NCBI GenBank assembly: GCA_964640725.1
Contig: CAZXIJ010000009.1
Span: 1 to 64,000, forward strand
Source of the DNA: CALHVX01 sp964640725
Lineage (GTDB): Bacteria; Pseudomonadota; Gammaproteobacteria; Pseudomonadales; Azotimanducaceae
Direction: 5' to 3'
Length of the DNA: 64,000 nt
In this document: positions 37,872 through 47,022 of the stretch, piece after piece
How the letters are laid out: the number at the start of each line of letters is the position of its first letter
Position numbering within the stretch: position 1 is the first letter of the stretch
Position numbers and translations under genes: made by a program
Notes under the pieces: model-generated
What the model was told of the DNA's origin: nothing
Databases searched by the model: none
What the model saw: the letters and a program-made list of their open reading frames with translations, nothing else

Positions 37872-39095
37872 TCAGCCCTTCGCGCTCTGTCGGTAGCGCT
37901 CGCCCCGCTTCGCCGCCAGCTCGTAGGCCGCTGTCGTCTCCGCCTCGACTTCCTTGCTTTGCTGCTCGCTGAGCGCCTTGAACTCTTCAACCCACCAGCG
38001 ACGGGTGACCTGCGGGAAAGTGCCCATCCGGTTCACACAGGCATTGGCCCCGCGATCGCGGCCGGCGCGGTAACCGGCCGCGCCCTCGACCGCGGCTTCG
38101 GTCTTGCCGAAGGGAATCAGGTCACCTTCCATCTTCGGCAACAGGAAGTACGGCATAGATACCCGGGTGTCGCCCCTGGGGATCAGGGTCGTGTTCACGC
38201 GGTGCAGTGTTGCGGAATAGCGCCCCTCGCTGAGGTGCATCAAGGTCCCGCCGGTGTTGACGATAACCGACCCGGGAATCACGGGCACATCGTAATCGCC
38301 ATCTGCCGTGCGGCAGGTCACGGGCGCATTCATCCACTGCCCTTCGCCGGCGACCACCTGCAGCCCTGGCCGATCGTTGATCAGCAAAGCGACAAAGGGC
38401 GGACCATCGATATGTGCCCCGACGTTCTGGCTGTCGAAGCGATCGTAGGCCGCGCGAACTTCCGCCCGCGCCTCCTCCGCAAACACGTCCAGGCTAAAAT
38501 TGTGGTTCAGGCTCGCGGCAAGATCCGGATCTTCAAAGAGAAAGTATTTTCGAAACTCCGCGGGATCTTCGCCCAGGGATTCAACGATCAGTTCGCCGAG
38601 CTGGTGAGTGAGCCGGTGATAGGTCTGGTTCAGTTCCTCGATGAGTGGCCGGAAGCCAGGCATTGAGTCCGTTTGGGGCCAGGTGTTCGGGCCGCGAAAG
38701 AGTCGTCGATGGATCGGTTGCGATACATCGTCGTGCGCGCATTCCGGCGCTTGCTCGAAGCCGTACTGAAAGTTCTCGATGACCTGTCCGTGCCCGCGGT
38801 CCGCCGGGGTCGGCAGGGTGTAGCCGCGAAAGTACGGCGTATTTGAGATGTGAGCGGTCTTCTTCACGTCCATGGGCGCGTCGAAGAAGCCGCGCACCTC
38901 GCGGAAAGCGCGCTGCTGGAACTCATCGTCCAGCCCCGGGGCGTTGGTCAGCACCAGAAACCCGCACTCGGACAGCGCATAGCGCAGGTCGCGCATAAAT
39001 CGATCGCGATCTGCCTCCAGATCGAGCCAGTCGACGGTCGGAATCTCTTTGAGACGGCCTGGTTCCAGGCCATCACTCTCTACGGTTGACTGCAT
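37872..39095 (-). CDS. 2-oxoglutarate/Fe(II)-dependent oxygenase (isopenicillin N synthase family)
   Basis: A 407-aa non-heme iron enzyme. An N-terminal DIOX_N segment (about 18-130) starts with EIPTVDWLDL and contains CGFLVLTN. The iron triad is HID (H228, D230) and H298 in SATLHRV, and the 2-oxoglutarate-binding RVS is at 311-313. Members oxidise small molecules such as amino acids and hormones; the substrate here is unknown. The ATG at 39095 was taken because the upstream 36 in-frame codons look non-coding. It is a single gene facing cobQ. Confidence 0.88.
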   Translation of the reverse strand: MQSTVESDGLEPGRLKEIPTVDWLDLEADRDRFMRDLRYALSECGFLVLTNAPGLDDEFQQRAFREVRGFFDAPMDVKKTAHISNTPYFRGYTLPTPADRGHGQVIENFQYGFEQAPECAHDDVSQPIHRRLFRGPNTWPQTDSMPGFRPLIEELNQTYHRLTHQLGELIVESLGEDPAEFRKYFLFEDPDLAASLNHNFSLDVFAEEARAEVRAAYDRFDSQNVGAHIDGPPFVALLINDRPGLQVVAGEGQWMNAPVTCRTADGDYDVPVIPGSVIVNTGGTLMHLSEGRYSATLHRVNTTLIPRGDTRVSMPYFLLPKMEGDLIPFGKTEAAVEGAAGYRAGRDRGANACVNRMGTFPQVTRRWWVEEFKALSEQQSKEVEAETTAAYELAAKRGERYRQSAKG

Positions 39096-39301
39096 ATCGC
39101 GCCCCCGGTCCCAGCTGCAGAAACAGTACCATAGGCGACAGGCCCGGAGGCGCGGCTGCGGCGCGCGCGGTTCGTTCCAGAGTGCTTGAAGTCGCTTCAA
39201 CAAAAGCCAGCTGTCGTTTCTGCGATAAGGCCTAGACTATGCAGGAACGGCAGACATTGCATCGGCCAAACGGCTGATTTGCCGGCCCCAAACCCTCGCC
39301 G

Positions 39302-40301
39302 TTAGTCCGGCGGTGCGTCTCGAAAGGTAACGGTGCTCACCCGCCGTCGATCGACCTGCAGTTGCGTGACGTCCGGCCGGCTGTAGTGCCCGGCGACGTC
39401 CATGTTCTGCCGTTCCCGCCGCACCGACGCATGATCCAACGTTGCCANNNNNNNNNNNNNNNNNNNNNNNNNNNNNNNNNNNNNNNNNNNNNNNNNNNNN
39501 NNNNNNNNNNNNNNNNNNNNNNNNNNNNNNNNNNNNNNNNNNNNNNNCGATCCGGTCGCGGTGCGGCACATCCTCCGGAAAGTCTTCCATGCGCATCAAC
39601 CCGCTCACCGACAGCACATAGCTGCGCCCCTCACGCGCGACAAAGCGCGTGATGTCTGCCGTGTTCTGCTCGCCGCCTGGCCAGACCGCCACATGCAGGT
39701 CTTCGCCCTGACCGTAAAGCGCCGCGCGCGGCAGCGGCAGCCAGTTTTCCCAGCAGTTCAGGCCGCCGGCGGTAAAAGGCCCCAGCGCGTGCGTGCGCAG
39801 CCCGTGGCCGTCCCCCGCCGCCCAGACCAGGCGCTCTTCGAAGGTCGGCTGCAGCTTGCGGTGCACGGACTGCACGATGCCCGCCTGATCGATGTACACC
39901 AGCGAGCAGTACAGACTGTGGCCGCCACGGTCCGGCGCGCGCTCCATGCAGCCCAGGTAAATCGCCATCTGGTGTTTGGCAGCGCAGGCCCGGAGCGCAT
40001 CCAGATCGCCGCGCTCAATCACGACGCCCTGTTCCAGATAATGCGCGTACAGCGCTTTCTGCACCGGGTCATCAAAGCGCGCGCCGTCAGTCACGGCGAC
40101 CCAGAACGGGTATCCGGGAACCAGCGCTTCGCCAAAGCTGACCAGCTGACACCCCTGCGCTGCGGCGAGTTCAGCCGCTTCCAGAACCCGGGCCAGCGTC
40201 GCCCGGCGATCGCCCCACACCGGCGCGATCTGCGCCAGGCCCACGGTCAAGGCATCCTCAGCGCGGACGTCGGCGACCGCGGGCGCGGTCATGACTTCCA
40301 T
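39302..40301 (-). CDS. Nitrilase, interrupted by a sequence gap
   Basis: A carbon-nitrogen hydrolase of the nitrilase/cyanide-hydratase group, converting nitriles to acids and ammonia. The upstream part (from 40301) has the catalytic triad E58 (FGEALVPGYPFW), K149 (VHRKLQPTFEERLVW) and C183 (GGLNCWENWLP), and ends at RDRI. After 100 N the frame changes, and LDHASVRRERQNMDVAGHYSRPDV continues the typical C-terminus to a stop at 39302. The N count is not the true size, so the frame change is no evidence of a real frameshift. The gene should be intact in the genome. It is 6 nt after the SDR gene. Confidence 0.85.
39448..39547. other. Sequence gap (100 N) inside nitrilase gene
   Basis: Exactly 100 N, the usual placeholder for a gap of unknown size. 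The flanks do not share an obvious overlap. Comparison with typical nitrilases suggests that roughly 40 residues are missing. Confidence 0.97.
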
Positions 40302-40307
40302 GGCCAG

Positions 40308-41174
40308 CTACAACTCGATGCCGAACATCGCTTTGAAGCGCTCGTTGTACTCCGTGTCAGACAGGTTGTTGCCCATCTCGACCCAGTCTTCGGAGCGCAT
40401 GTTTTGCCGGGCGCTGTAGAAGCCTTCCGCATCGGGGCCGACCGGCCAGCGCAAGCGGTAGTCGTCGGTGGTGACCGACTCGAGGATGGCTTCGGCAACC
40501 ACCTCCGGCGGCACAGCGCGCTTGAAGCCAGCGGCGAAGATCTTGCCGCTGCGACGCATGATCGGCTGATAGGGCGAAGTCTTGTCGTAGCGCGTGGCCT
40601 CTGCCGAGTTTTCGAAGATGTTGGTCATGATGACGCCGGGCTCGACGTTCACCACCCGCACACCGAAGCCCGCCATCTCGTGCGCGAGCGCTTCGCCCAG
40701 GCATTCCAGCGCCCACTTGGACGCGGAATAGGCGACCTGATTCGGCGTCGCAAGCAGGCCAACGGCGGACGTGATGTTGACGATAGCGCCGGAGCCTTGC
40801 TCTCGCATCGGTGCCAGTACCTGCTGGATGCAGCTCACGGCGCCGAAGTAGTTGGTATCAAACATCTGGCGATGCTCATCTTCTGGCGTGAGTTCCAGGG
40901 GCGAGGCGCCGCCAATGCCGGCATTGTTGACCAGCAAATCCACCGCGCCCTGCTCGCGGATCCCGGCGAAGGCCTGGGCAACAGAATCGCCGTCGCAGAT
41001 ATCGAGCTGAACGACTGCTACCGGCAGCTCTTCTGCCGCGGCAGCGGTTTGCAGCGCGTCGGCTTTCGCCAGGTTGCGCATGCCGGCAAACACGCGATAG
41101 CCATTGCGAGCCAGGTGGAGGCTGGTCGCCAAACCGATGCCGGTGCTTGTTCCGGTGACAACTGCATTCTTCAA
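40308..41174 (-). CDS. Short-chain dehydrogenase/reductase
   Basis: A 288-aa classical SDR. The dinucleotide motif is TGTSTGIG (7-14), NNAG at 83-86, catalytic S136, and YxxxK (Y149, K153). A substrate-specific C-terminal part of about 90 residues includes RWPVGPDAEGFYSARQNM. The cofactor is probably NAD(P). It sits between radA (27 nt upstream) and the nitrilase (6 nt downstream), so the pair may share a pathway; the substrate is unknown. Confidence 0.88.
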   Translation of the reverse strand: MKNAVVTGTSTGIGLATSLHLARNGYRVFAGMRNLAKADALQTAAAAEELPVAVVQLDICDGDSVAQAFAGIREQGAVDLLVNNAGIGGASPLELTPEDEHRQMFDTNYFGAVSCIQQVLAPMREQGSGAIVNITSAVGLLATPNQVAYSASKWALECLGEALAHEMAGFGVRVVNVEPGVIMTNIFENSAEATRYDKTSPYQPIMRRSGKIFAAGFKRAVPPEVVAEAILESVTTDDYRLRWPVGPDAEGFYSARQNMRSEDWVEMGNNLSDTEYNERFKAMFGIEL

Positions 41175-41201
41175 AGCTCGATCTCCGTTGGTTAAGAGGC
41201 G

Positions 41202-42572
41202 CTAGAACCCTTCCACCACGTCCAGCGCCGAGGACAGGTTCTTGACCCCGTGCACGACCATACCCTCCAGCACCTGCTTGGGGCGATTGGCAAAGGGCAC
41301 GATGGCGCGCTTGAAGCCGTGTTTGCGGGCTTCGGACAGGCGCTGCTCGCCGTTGGCGACCGGGCGCATCTCGCCGGTGAGCCCCAGCTCGCCGAACACG
41401 ATCAGATCCTTGGGCAGGGCGCGGTTGCGGAACGACGACAGCACCGCCAGCAGCGTCGCGAGGTCCGCGCCGGTCTCGGCAATGCGCACGCCGCCAACCA
41501 CATTGGCAAAGACGTCCTGGTCGGCGAGGGTAATGCCGCAGTGCCGGTGCAGCACCGCCAGATGCATGGCCAGGCGCTGCTGGTCGAGACCGACAGCGAC
41601 GCGCTTGGGGTATCCCGATTGCGCCTGGTCCACCAGCGCCTGCAGCTCCACCAGGAGCGGTCGCGTGCCTTCCCAGGTGACCGTGACGAGACTGCCGGGG
41701 GCATCGATCTCGCCGCGCTGCAGGAAAATCGCCGACGGGTTGGCGACCTCTTTCATGCCCAGGTCGGTCATGGCGAACACGCCCAGCTCGTTCACCGCAC
41801 CAAAGCGATTCTTTTGCCCGCGCAGCGTTCGGTAGCGGCTCGCCGCCGGGCTGTCGAGCATCATGAAGCAGTCGATCATGTGTTCGAGCACCTTCGGCCC
41901 GGCCAGGCTGCCCTCTTTCGTCACGTGCCCCACCAGAATGACCACGGTGCCGGTTTCCTTCGCAAGGCGTGTAAAGAACGCCGCCGTCTCGCGCACCTGG
42001 GTGACGCTGCCGGGGGTGGACTCGACTGATTCCAATTGCATGACCTGAATGGAGTCGAGCACCAGGATCGCTGGCTTCACGCTCTGCACCAGGTTCGCGA
42101 TCACCTCGCCGCGGGTCTCCGCTGCGACTTCCAGCTCTGCCACGGGCAGCTCCAGCCGCCGGGCGCGCAGCGCAAGCTGCGACAGGCTTTCTTCGCCGGT
42201 CACGTACAGAACGCCCTGGCCCGCCTCCGCCAGCCGCGTGCACACCTGCAACAGCAAGGTGCTCTTGCCCGCGCCAGGATCGCCGCCCATGAGGACGACC
42301 GAGCCGGGTACCAGGCCGCCGCCCAGCACCCGATCCAGCTCCCCAAAGGTCGTGGCGATACGCGCTGTCTCGACCGTCTCCACGGCGCCGAGCTTCTTGG
42401 CCTCGGCGCGGGTGCCGGCAAAGCCGACCCGGGCCTCCTTGATCGGCCCGATGTTCACCTGCGACAGCGTGTTCCATTCCTGACAGCTCTGACACTGGCC
42501 CTGCCACTTGGCGTGTTCAGCGCCGCAGTCGGTGCAGACGAAGGCGGTTTTCGGTTTCTTGGCTTTCGGCAC
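41202..42572 (-). CDS. radA: DNA repair protein RadA
   Basis: A 456-aa recombination mediator and branch-migration helicase. A four-cysteine zinc finger (FVCTDCGAEHAKWQGQC) opens the protein. The RecA-like core has Walker A GGDPGAGKSTLLL near residue 97, and the RadA hallmark KNRFG near 253. A Lon-protease-like domain closes it (about 290-450). The start lies 9 nt after the dnaB stop, so they are likely co-transcribed. Confidence 0.96.
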   Translation of the reverse strand: MPKAKKPKTAFVCTDCGAEHAKWQGQCQSCQEWNTLSQVNIGPIKEARVGFAGTRAEAKKLGAVETVETARIATTFGELDRVLGGGLVPGSVVLMGGDPGAGKSTLLLQVCTRLAEAGQGVLYVTGEESLSQLALRARRLELPVAELEVAAETRGEVIANLVQSVKPAILVLDSIQVMQLESVESTPGSVTQVRETAAFFTRLAKETGTVVILVGHVTKEGSLAGPKVLEHMIDCFMMLDSPAASRYRTLRGQKNRFGAVNELGVFAMTDLGMKEVANPSAIFLQRGEIDAPGSLVTVTWEGTRPLLVELQALVDQAQSGYPKRVAVGLDQQRLAMHLAVLHRHCGITLADQDVFANVVGGVRIAETGADLATLLAVLSSFRNRALPKDLIVFGELGLTGEMRPVANGEQRLSEARKHGFKRAIVPFANRPKQVLEGMVVHGVKNLSSALDVVEGF

Positions 42573-42581
42573 GAAGCGACC

Positions 42582-45398
42582 TTACTGCATGAAGTCGTTG
42601 TAGCGATCGGGCGCGAGATCCCCGAACTTGGTCAGGTTGCCGATAAAGGACAGCCGCACGGTGCCCGTCGGGCCGTTGCGCTGTTTGCCGATGATAATCT
42701 CGGCGGTGCCTTTGTCCGGCGACTCTTCGTTGTAGACCTCGTCGCGATAGATAAAGAGGATGACGTCTGCATCCTGTTCGATCGCGCCCGAGTTGTGACT
42801 GACCAGACCGTCGGCCAGCCAGCTCGCCGGGCCGGGCACCGTCAGGTCGTAGACCATCTCTTCGCCCGCCGGCTCGATGCTGACCACACGATCCCAAAAC
42901 AGGTCCGACTGCGCGAATCGCTGCAGCGTGTCGTCCTCGAGCAGGTCTGCGTAGTTCGCCAGCGTCGCGCGGGACGGCGCGAAGCTGAAATGGGCCGCGC
43001 CGCCGTAGCTGGTGCCGCGAAGCGCCGCCATCTGTCGCGTACTGATACCGCGATCTCGCATCACGGTCCGGACGCGATCGAAAACCGCGACCGGCAGGGT
43101 ATCGACGTTCGGGTTGGCGGCCTGGCGCTGCAGCAGGGCGCGGAGCCTGGCTGCCGGCTCTGCGCGCGGACCAAAGGCGCCGACGGTGTCCAGGAACCGG
43201 AGCTGGTCGGCGCCGCCCGAGACGTCAACACTGTAGAGCAGGCTGTGCTGCTGTTGCGTCTGGCGAATGCGGGCAACGATGCCGATTCGCAGCAAGAGCG
43301 CTGCGACATCGCGCGCCAGCCCTTCGCCGCAGGTCGCGAAGTACACCCGGGAACTGCCGCCCTTCTCGCGCACGTGAATGCAACCGTCCGTGGCCCAGAG
43401 ATGCCGCAGGAATATCGCGATCTGGGCGTTGCTCAGCTGAAACACGGGTTCCGGCACACGTTTGTCATGGGAACGTTGATCAAAGATGCCGAGTTCCCGC
43501 AGCCACAGGTTGACCCCCGCCGGGTGCCAGCGATTGCCGTTGCCGCTCAGCACCAGCTGGTGCCAGTTGCCCCGGCCGGCGTGGCGATTGACGGTCACCC
43601 CGAACTCGCTGCTCGCAGCTTCGCTCACCAGGGCGCTGCAGTCCTCGCAGGCCGTGGTGTAACGCAACGGCTGACCTTTCAGGTAGCTGCCGTCACCAAT
43701 CAAATGTCCGAGCAGCGCGACCCGCGCCTCGGGCCAGTGCACAGTTTCCCGGGGCTCAGGCAGTGTCCGCCCCAGAGCCAGCCGATCGCCGGCGGCCAGA
43801 GCGCCAACGGTGTTCCAGCCGGTGCCGGTATAGACACGGTGTTTGGCTGTTGCTCGGAACACCCGGCCGCTGGCCGTGGTGACTTTGTGTACAGCGCGTT
43901 TACCCACGGCCCAAACTTTGTCGCTGGCAGCCGGGACGACCTTCTGATCGTCGCTCATTGCGAGGACCTCAGGGGTCTGTCCCACCAATGTCTCGATCGG
44001 GGCGCGCCGCCCATCCGCCAACGTCACCAGCGTGTCGCCGGTGACGCACTCCCGCAGATCTGCCATCACCGGCCGCCGGTCCGTGCGGTTTTCCAGCGCC
44101 CGGTTCAGCTGCGACAGCGCAATCACCGGGCAACGCATTTCTTTGGCGATCGCCTTGAGGGACCGGGAAATTTCCGAGATTTCGCCAGTGCGGTTATCGG
44201 ACTGGCCGCTGCCGCGCATGAGCTGCAGGTAGTCGACCATGATCATCGACAGGGCACCGTGTTCCCGGGCGATGCGCCGGGCCCGGGTGCGCAGATCGTT
44301 TGGCGTCAGCGCCGGGGTGTCGTCGATAAAGAGTTTGCGGTCTTTCAGCTGGCTGACGGCGCCGGTAAACCGGTCCCAGTCTTCTTCCTTCAGATCGCCG
44401 GTCCGCAGCCGCGTCTGATCGATGCCGCCCAGGCTGGAGATCATGCGCGTCACCAGCTGGTCAGAGGCCATCTCCATGCTGAAGACAATCACCGGGCCCG
44501 AATCGACCATCACCGCGTGCTCGACCAGGTTCATGGCAAAGGACGTCTTGCCCATGGACGGCCGGCCAGCAACGATGATCAGGTCAGACTTCTGCAGGCC
44601 AGCCGTTTTGGTATCGAGATCGGCAAAGCCGGTCGACACGCCAGTGATGCGCGAGCTGCTGCCAAACAGTTCCTGCACTTTCGCCACGGTGGTCTTCAGG
44701 ATCGGCCCGACGCGCTGCGGGCCGCTGTCGGCGAGCCGTCCTTCAGAAATCTGAAACAGCTCCTGCTCGGCCAGGTTCAGCAGCCCGGAGCTGTCGAGCC
44801 CTTCCGGCGCAAAGGCGCGCTCGACGATGCCGTTGGCGGCGCTGATCAGGCGTCGCAGCGTGGCGCGCTCCCGGACGATGGTGGCGTAGGCGGCGACGTT
44901 GGTGGCGCCCGGCGTGGCTTCGGTCAGCTCGCCCAGATAGGCATAGCCGCCGGCCTTCTCGAGCTGGCCCTTGTTTTCCAGATGCTCAGCCAGGGTGACG
45001 GCGTCGAGGGGCTCGTTCTGCTCGGCCAGGGCGAACATGGCCGCAAAGATGACCTGGTGGTTGGCCCGGTAGAACTCGTCGGCGGACACTTTGTCGGCGA
45101 CGTTGAACCAGGCATCGGCGCTGAGCATCAGCCCGCCCAGCACGGAGCGCTCCGCCTCCAGAGAATGGGGCGGCACTTTCAGGCCGGCCGCCGTGGGCGC
45201 CCGCGCCATCGGCGGCACGCCCGCTGGGGCCCCGGCCGGCGTGCCTGTCGGCTCCGGCAGCACGGGGGCTTCTTCCGCGCCGATATCGATGGCCGTCTCG
45301 ATACCCATATCGACGTCGCTGTCGGGCATCAGATCAGCCGGCTCGTCCTGCTCCGGAAAGAACTCGGGGGGCGGCTGCTCGTCGGTGGTATCGGCCAT
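42582..45398 (-). CDS. dnaB: Replicative DNA helicase DnaB, intein-containing
   Basis: A 938-aa precursor; splicing would leave 519 residues. An acidic, proline-rich extension (about 1-72) precedes the N-terminal domain (VPPHSLEAERSVLGGLM). The RecA-like domain has Walker A GRPSMGKTS (278-286) and MIMVDYLQLMRG. After VMADLRE (450) the intein begins, and the helicase resumes SGAIEQDADVILFIYRDE (870). DnaB unwinds DNA at the fork, so the cell depends on splicing. It lies between rplI and radA as in other gammaproteobacteria; a separate 1134-codon frame on the opposite strand is a shadow. Confidence 0.96.
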   Translation of the reverse strand: MADTTDEQPPPEFFPEQDEPADLMPDSDVDMGIETAIDIGAEEAPVLPEPTGTPAGAPAGVPPMARAPTAAGLKVPPHSLEAERSVLGGLMLSADAWFNVADKVSADEFYRANHQVIFAAMFALAEQNEPLDAVTLAEHLENKGQLEKAGGYAYLGELTEATPGATNVAAYATIVRERATLRRLISAANGIVERAFAPEGLDSSGLLNLAEQELFQISEGRLADSGPQRVGPILKTTVAKVQELFGSSSRITGVSTGFADLDTKTAGLQKSDLIIVAGRPSMGKTSFAMNLVEHAVMVDSGPVIVFSMEMASDQLVTRMISSLGGIDQTRLRTGDLKEEDWDRFTGAVSQLKDRKLFIDDTPALTPNDLRTRARRIAREHGALSMIMVDYLQLMRGSGQSDNRTGEISEISRSLKAIAKEMRCPVIALSQLNRALENRTDRRPVMADLRECVTGDTLVTLADGRRAPIETLVGQTPEVLAMSDDQKVVPAASDKVWAVGKRAVHKVTTASGRVFRATAKHRVYTGTGWNTVGALAAGDRLALGRTLPEPRETVHWPEARVALLGHLIGDGSYLKGQPLRYTTACEDCSALVSEAASSEFGVTVNRHAGRGNWHQLVLSGNGNRWHPAGVNLWLRELGIFDQRSHDKRVPEPVFQLSNAQIAIFLRHLWATDGCIHVREKGGSSRVYFATCGEGLARDVAALLLRIGIVARIRQTQQQHSLLYSVDVSGGADQLRFLDTVGAFGPRAEPAARLRALLQRQAANPNVDTLPVAVFDRVRTVMRDRGISTRQMAALRGTSYGGAAHFSFAPSRATLANYADLLEDDTLQRFAQSDLFWDRVVSIEPAGEEMVYDLTVPGPASWLADGLVSHNSGAIEQDADVILFIYRDEVYNEESPDKGTAEIIIGKQRNGPTGTVRLSFIGNLTKFGDLAPDRYNDFMQ
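42792..44048 (-). mobile_element. DnaB intein with LAGLIDADG homing endonuclease
   Basis: A 419-residue in-frame intein. It starts with C1 (CVTGDTLV) and ends with penultimate histidine and terminal asparagine (GLVSHN), followed by serine as the first C-extein residue, all needed for splicing. Block B contains TAKHRVY (H70). The two endonuclease motifs are ALLGHLIGDGSY (111-122) and AIFLRHLWATDG (211-222), each keeping its aspartate, so the endonuclease may be active. Block F is VYDLTVPGPASWLADG. The insertion site DLRE/SGAIEQDADV lies in a highly conserved part of DnaB, a known site for DnaB inteins. Confidence 0.96.
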
Positions 45399-45555
45399 AG
45401 TGCGGGCGGGGGACTGCGCGAGGGGGTAGCCAATTTATAGCGCCGGCGGGCGGCTGCAAAGCGCTTCGAGAGAAAAAGCCTGCAAGCGAAGGCCATTGCC
45501 GCAAGTCCCTGCCAGCTATCGCCTTTTTCCGGCCCGCAGGCACCTGCCGAGCGGC

Positions 45556-45584
45556 CAACAAAAACGCCGGCAAAGGCCGGCGTT
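45556..45584 (-). terminator. Rho-independent terminator of rpsF-rpsR-rplI
   Basis: On the minus strand the stem AACGCCGGC / GCCGGCGTT with a 4-nt loop is followed by TTTTGTTGG. It lies about 47 nt after the rplI stop and separates the ribosomal unit from dnaB. Confidence 0.85.
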
Positions 45585-45631
45585 GGATCAATCTGTGGAT
45601 AAGCCCGCAGGGCGGGCGAACCCGCCGCGGG

Positions 45632-46078
45632 TTACTCGGCGATCAGCTCGAGCTGGATCTGAACGGTCACGTCCTGATGCAGCTGGATATCCACTTCGTA
45701 CTCGCCGAGCTGGCGAATCGCGCCTTCGGGCAACCGCACTTCGCTGCGCTCGACCGGCGCGACCTTGGCCGTCAGGGCATCCGCGATGTCCTGGGTGCCG
45801 ATGCTGCCGTACAGCTTACCTTCGTCGCCCGCCTTGACCATCATGCTGAGGGTCTTGCCTTCGATCTCGGCAGCGCGGCCTTTGGCCTGGGTCATGCGAT
45901 CCGAAGCAGCACGCTCCAGCTCGGCCCGACGCTCTTCGAACAGCTTGCGGTTGGCTTCGCTGGCACGAACCGCCTTGCCTTGGGGAATCAGAAAGTTGCG
46001 GGCAAAGCCGCCCCGAACAGCGACCTCGTCGCCAAGCTCGCCGAGCTTGCCGAGGCCTTCCAGAAGAATCACGTTCAT
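45632..46078 (-). CDS. rplI: 50S ribosomal protein L9
   Basis: 148 aa; the N-terminal domain MNVILLEGLGKLGELGDEVAVRGGFARNFLIPQGKA is diagnostic, with a long connecting helix and C-terminal domain. It is the last gene of the rpsF-rpsR-rplI unit; a terminator follows. Confidence 0.98.
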   Translation of the reverse strand: MNVILLEGLGKLGELGDEVAVRGGFARNFLIPQGKAVRASEANRKLFEERRAELERAASDRMTQAKGRAAEIEGKTLSMMVKAGDEGKLYGSIGTQDIADALTAKVAPVERSEVRLPEGAIRQLGEYEVDIQLHQDVTVQIQLELIAE

Positions 46079-46087
46079 GGCTGTCTC

Positions 46088-46312
46088 CTACTGGTGCGCG
46101 TCGGAGTAAGGCAGCAGGGCGAGGTAACGCGCGCGCTTTACTTCCTGGGCCAGCTTGCGCTGGAACTGGGCGTTGGCACCGGTGATACGGCTGGGCACGA
46201 TCTTGCCCGTCTCGGTCACGTACTGCTTGAGCAGCTCCAGATCCTTGTAGTCGATCTCGGAGGCGTCAATGTTGACCCGTTGAAACTTTCTGCGACCAAA
46301 ACGACGGCTCAT
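46088..46312 (-). CDS. rpsR: 30S ribosomal protein S18
   Basis: 74 aa with the S18 core IDYKDLELLKQYVTETGKIVPSRITGANAQFQRKLAQEVKRARYLALLPY. Coupled to rpsF by an ATGA overlap. S18 binds S6 on the platform of the small subunit. Confidence 0.98.
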   Translation of the reverse strand: MSRRFGRRKFQRVNIDASEIDYKDLELLKQYVTETGKIVPSRITGANAQFQRKLAQEVKRARYLALLPYSDAHQ

Positions 46313-46746
46313 TCTGCGTTCTCCGTGTCAGTGCTCTCGGTCTGCTGCGAGGCGGCCGCCTCACGGCGCTGCGCGTACTCCTGCTCGCGGCGCTTCTCGC
46401 GTTCGCGATCTTTCTCCTGCTCCTTGAGCTCTTCTTCGAAGATCTTGGAGTTGCCGGTCTCGGCGCTCTTCTTGGAGATGATCATGTTGCGGATGACCGC
46501 ATCGTTAAAGCGGAAGGCCGACTCCAGCTCGTCGAGGGTCGGGCGATCGATCTCGATGTTCAGGCACAGGTAGTGAGCCTTGTGGATCTTGTTGATGCTG
46601 TAGGCGAGCTGACGACGCCCCCAGTCTTCCGTGCGGTGCACGGTGCCGCCGCCACGCTCGACCAGCGCCTGATAGCGCTCGAGCATGCCGGGAACCTGAT
46701 CGGACTGATCGGGATGGACGAGAAACACGACTTCGTAATGTCGCAT
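46309..46746 (-). CDS. rpsF: 30S ribosomal protein S6
   Basis: 145 aa starting MRHYEVVFLVHPDQSDQV, with GRRQLAYSINKIHKAHY and FNDAVIRNMI. The C-terminal 40 residues form a highly charged stretch (KEQEKDREREKRREQEY) longer than the usual tail. AAGGAG lies 7 nt before the ATG; a longer frame upstream is not supported. Confidence 0.97.
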   Translation of the reverse strand: MRHYEVVFLVHPDQSDQVPGMLERYQALVERGGGTVHRTEDWGRRQLAYSINKIHKAHYLCLNIEIDRPTLDELESAFRFNDAVIRNMIISKKSAETGNSKIFEEELKEQEKDREREKRREQEYAQRREAAASQQTESTDTENAE

Positions 46747-46873
46747 GGTGTTCTCCTTTCGGTTAAAGCCCCCGCAGCGCTGAACTGCGTGGAGCAAGGA
46801 GACCGGATACGCTTTGCGCCTGGGCGAAGAACCGCCGCGGGCGCCCGTATCGGGGTCTGATTTTGGGCGCGAG

Positions 46874-46903
46874 ATTCTAAGGGAACCCACCCTGCCAGGG
46901 CAA
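46874..46903 (-). promoter_or_regulatory. Sigma70 promoter of the rpsF operon
   Basis: On the minus strand TTGCCC and TAGAAT are 18 nt apart, followed by a GC-rich discriminator (CTCGCGCCC), as is usual for ribosomal-protein promoters. It starts about 130 nt upstream of rpsF. Confidence 0.65.
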
Positions 46904-46995
46904 GGGCCGGCCCTTCGCTGAAATCGGGCCCGGACCGGGTTCCGACTAAGGTTCCGATCAGGGTTCCGATCAGTTCAGGTTGGCCGAAATGGATA

Positions 46996-47022
46996 TGTCG
47001 AAATCGGAGCAGCCCGTTCGTC
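46996..47022 (+). promoter_or_regulatory. Candidate ECF42 sigma promoter
   Basis: TGTCGA and CGTC are 17 nt apart, about 65 nt upstream of the YCII/DGPF gene. Reported ECF42 promoters have a TGTCGA -35 and a CGTC or CGAC -10, so the sigma factor encoded here probably activates its own unit. Confidence 0.6.

Noticed and set aside
39186..39200. Hairpin TTGAAG-TCG-CTTCAA upstream of the 2OG oxygenase gene
   Set aside because: No T-run on either strand in the right place, so not a terminator; a 6-bp stem alone is weak evidence.
42036..45440. A 1134-codon open frame on the plus strand opposite dnaB
   Set aside because: It mirrors the dnaB and intein codons in GC-rich sequence, has no recognisable domain, and dnaB on the other strand is certain.
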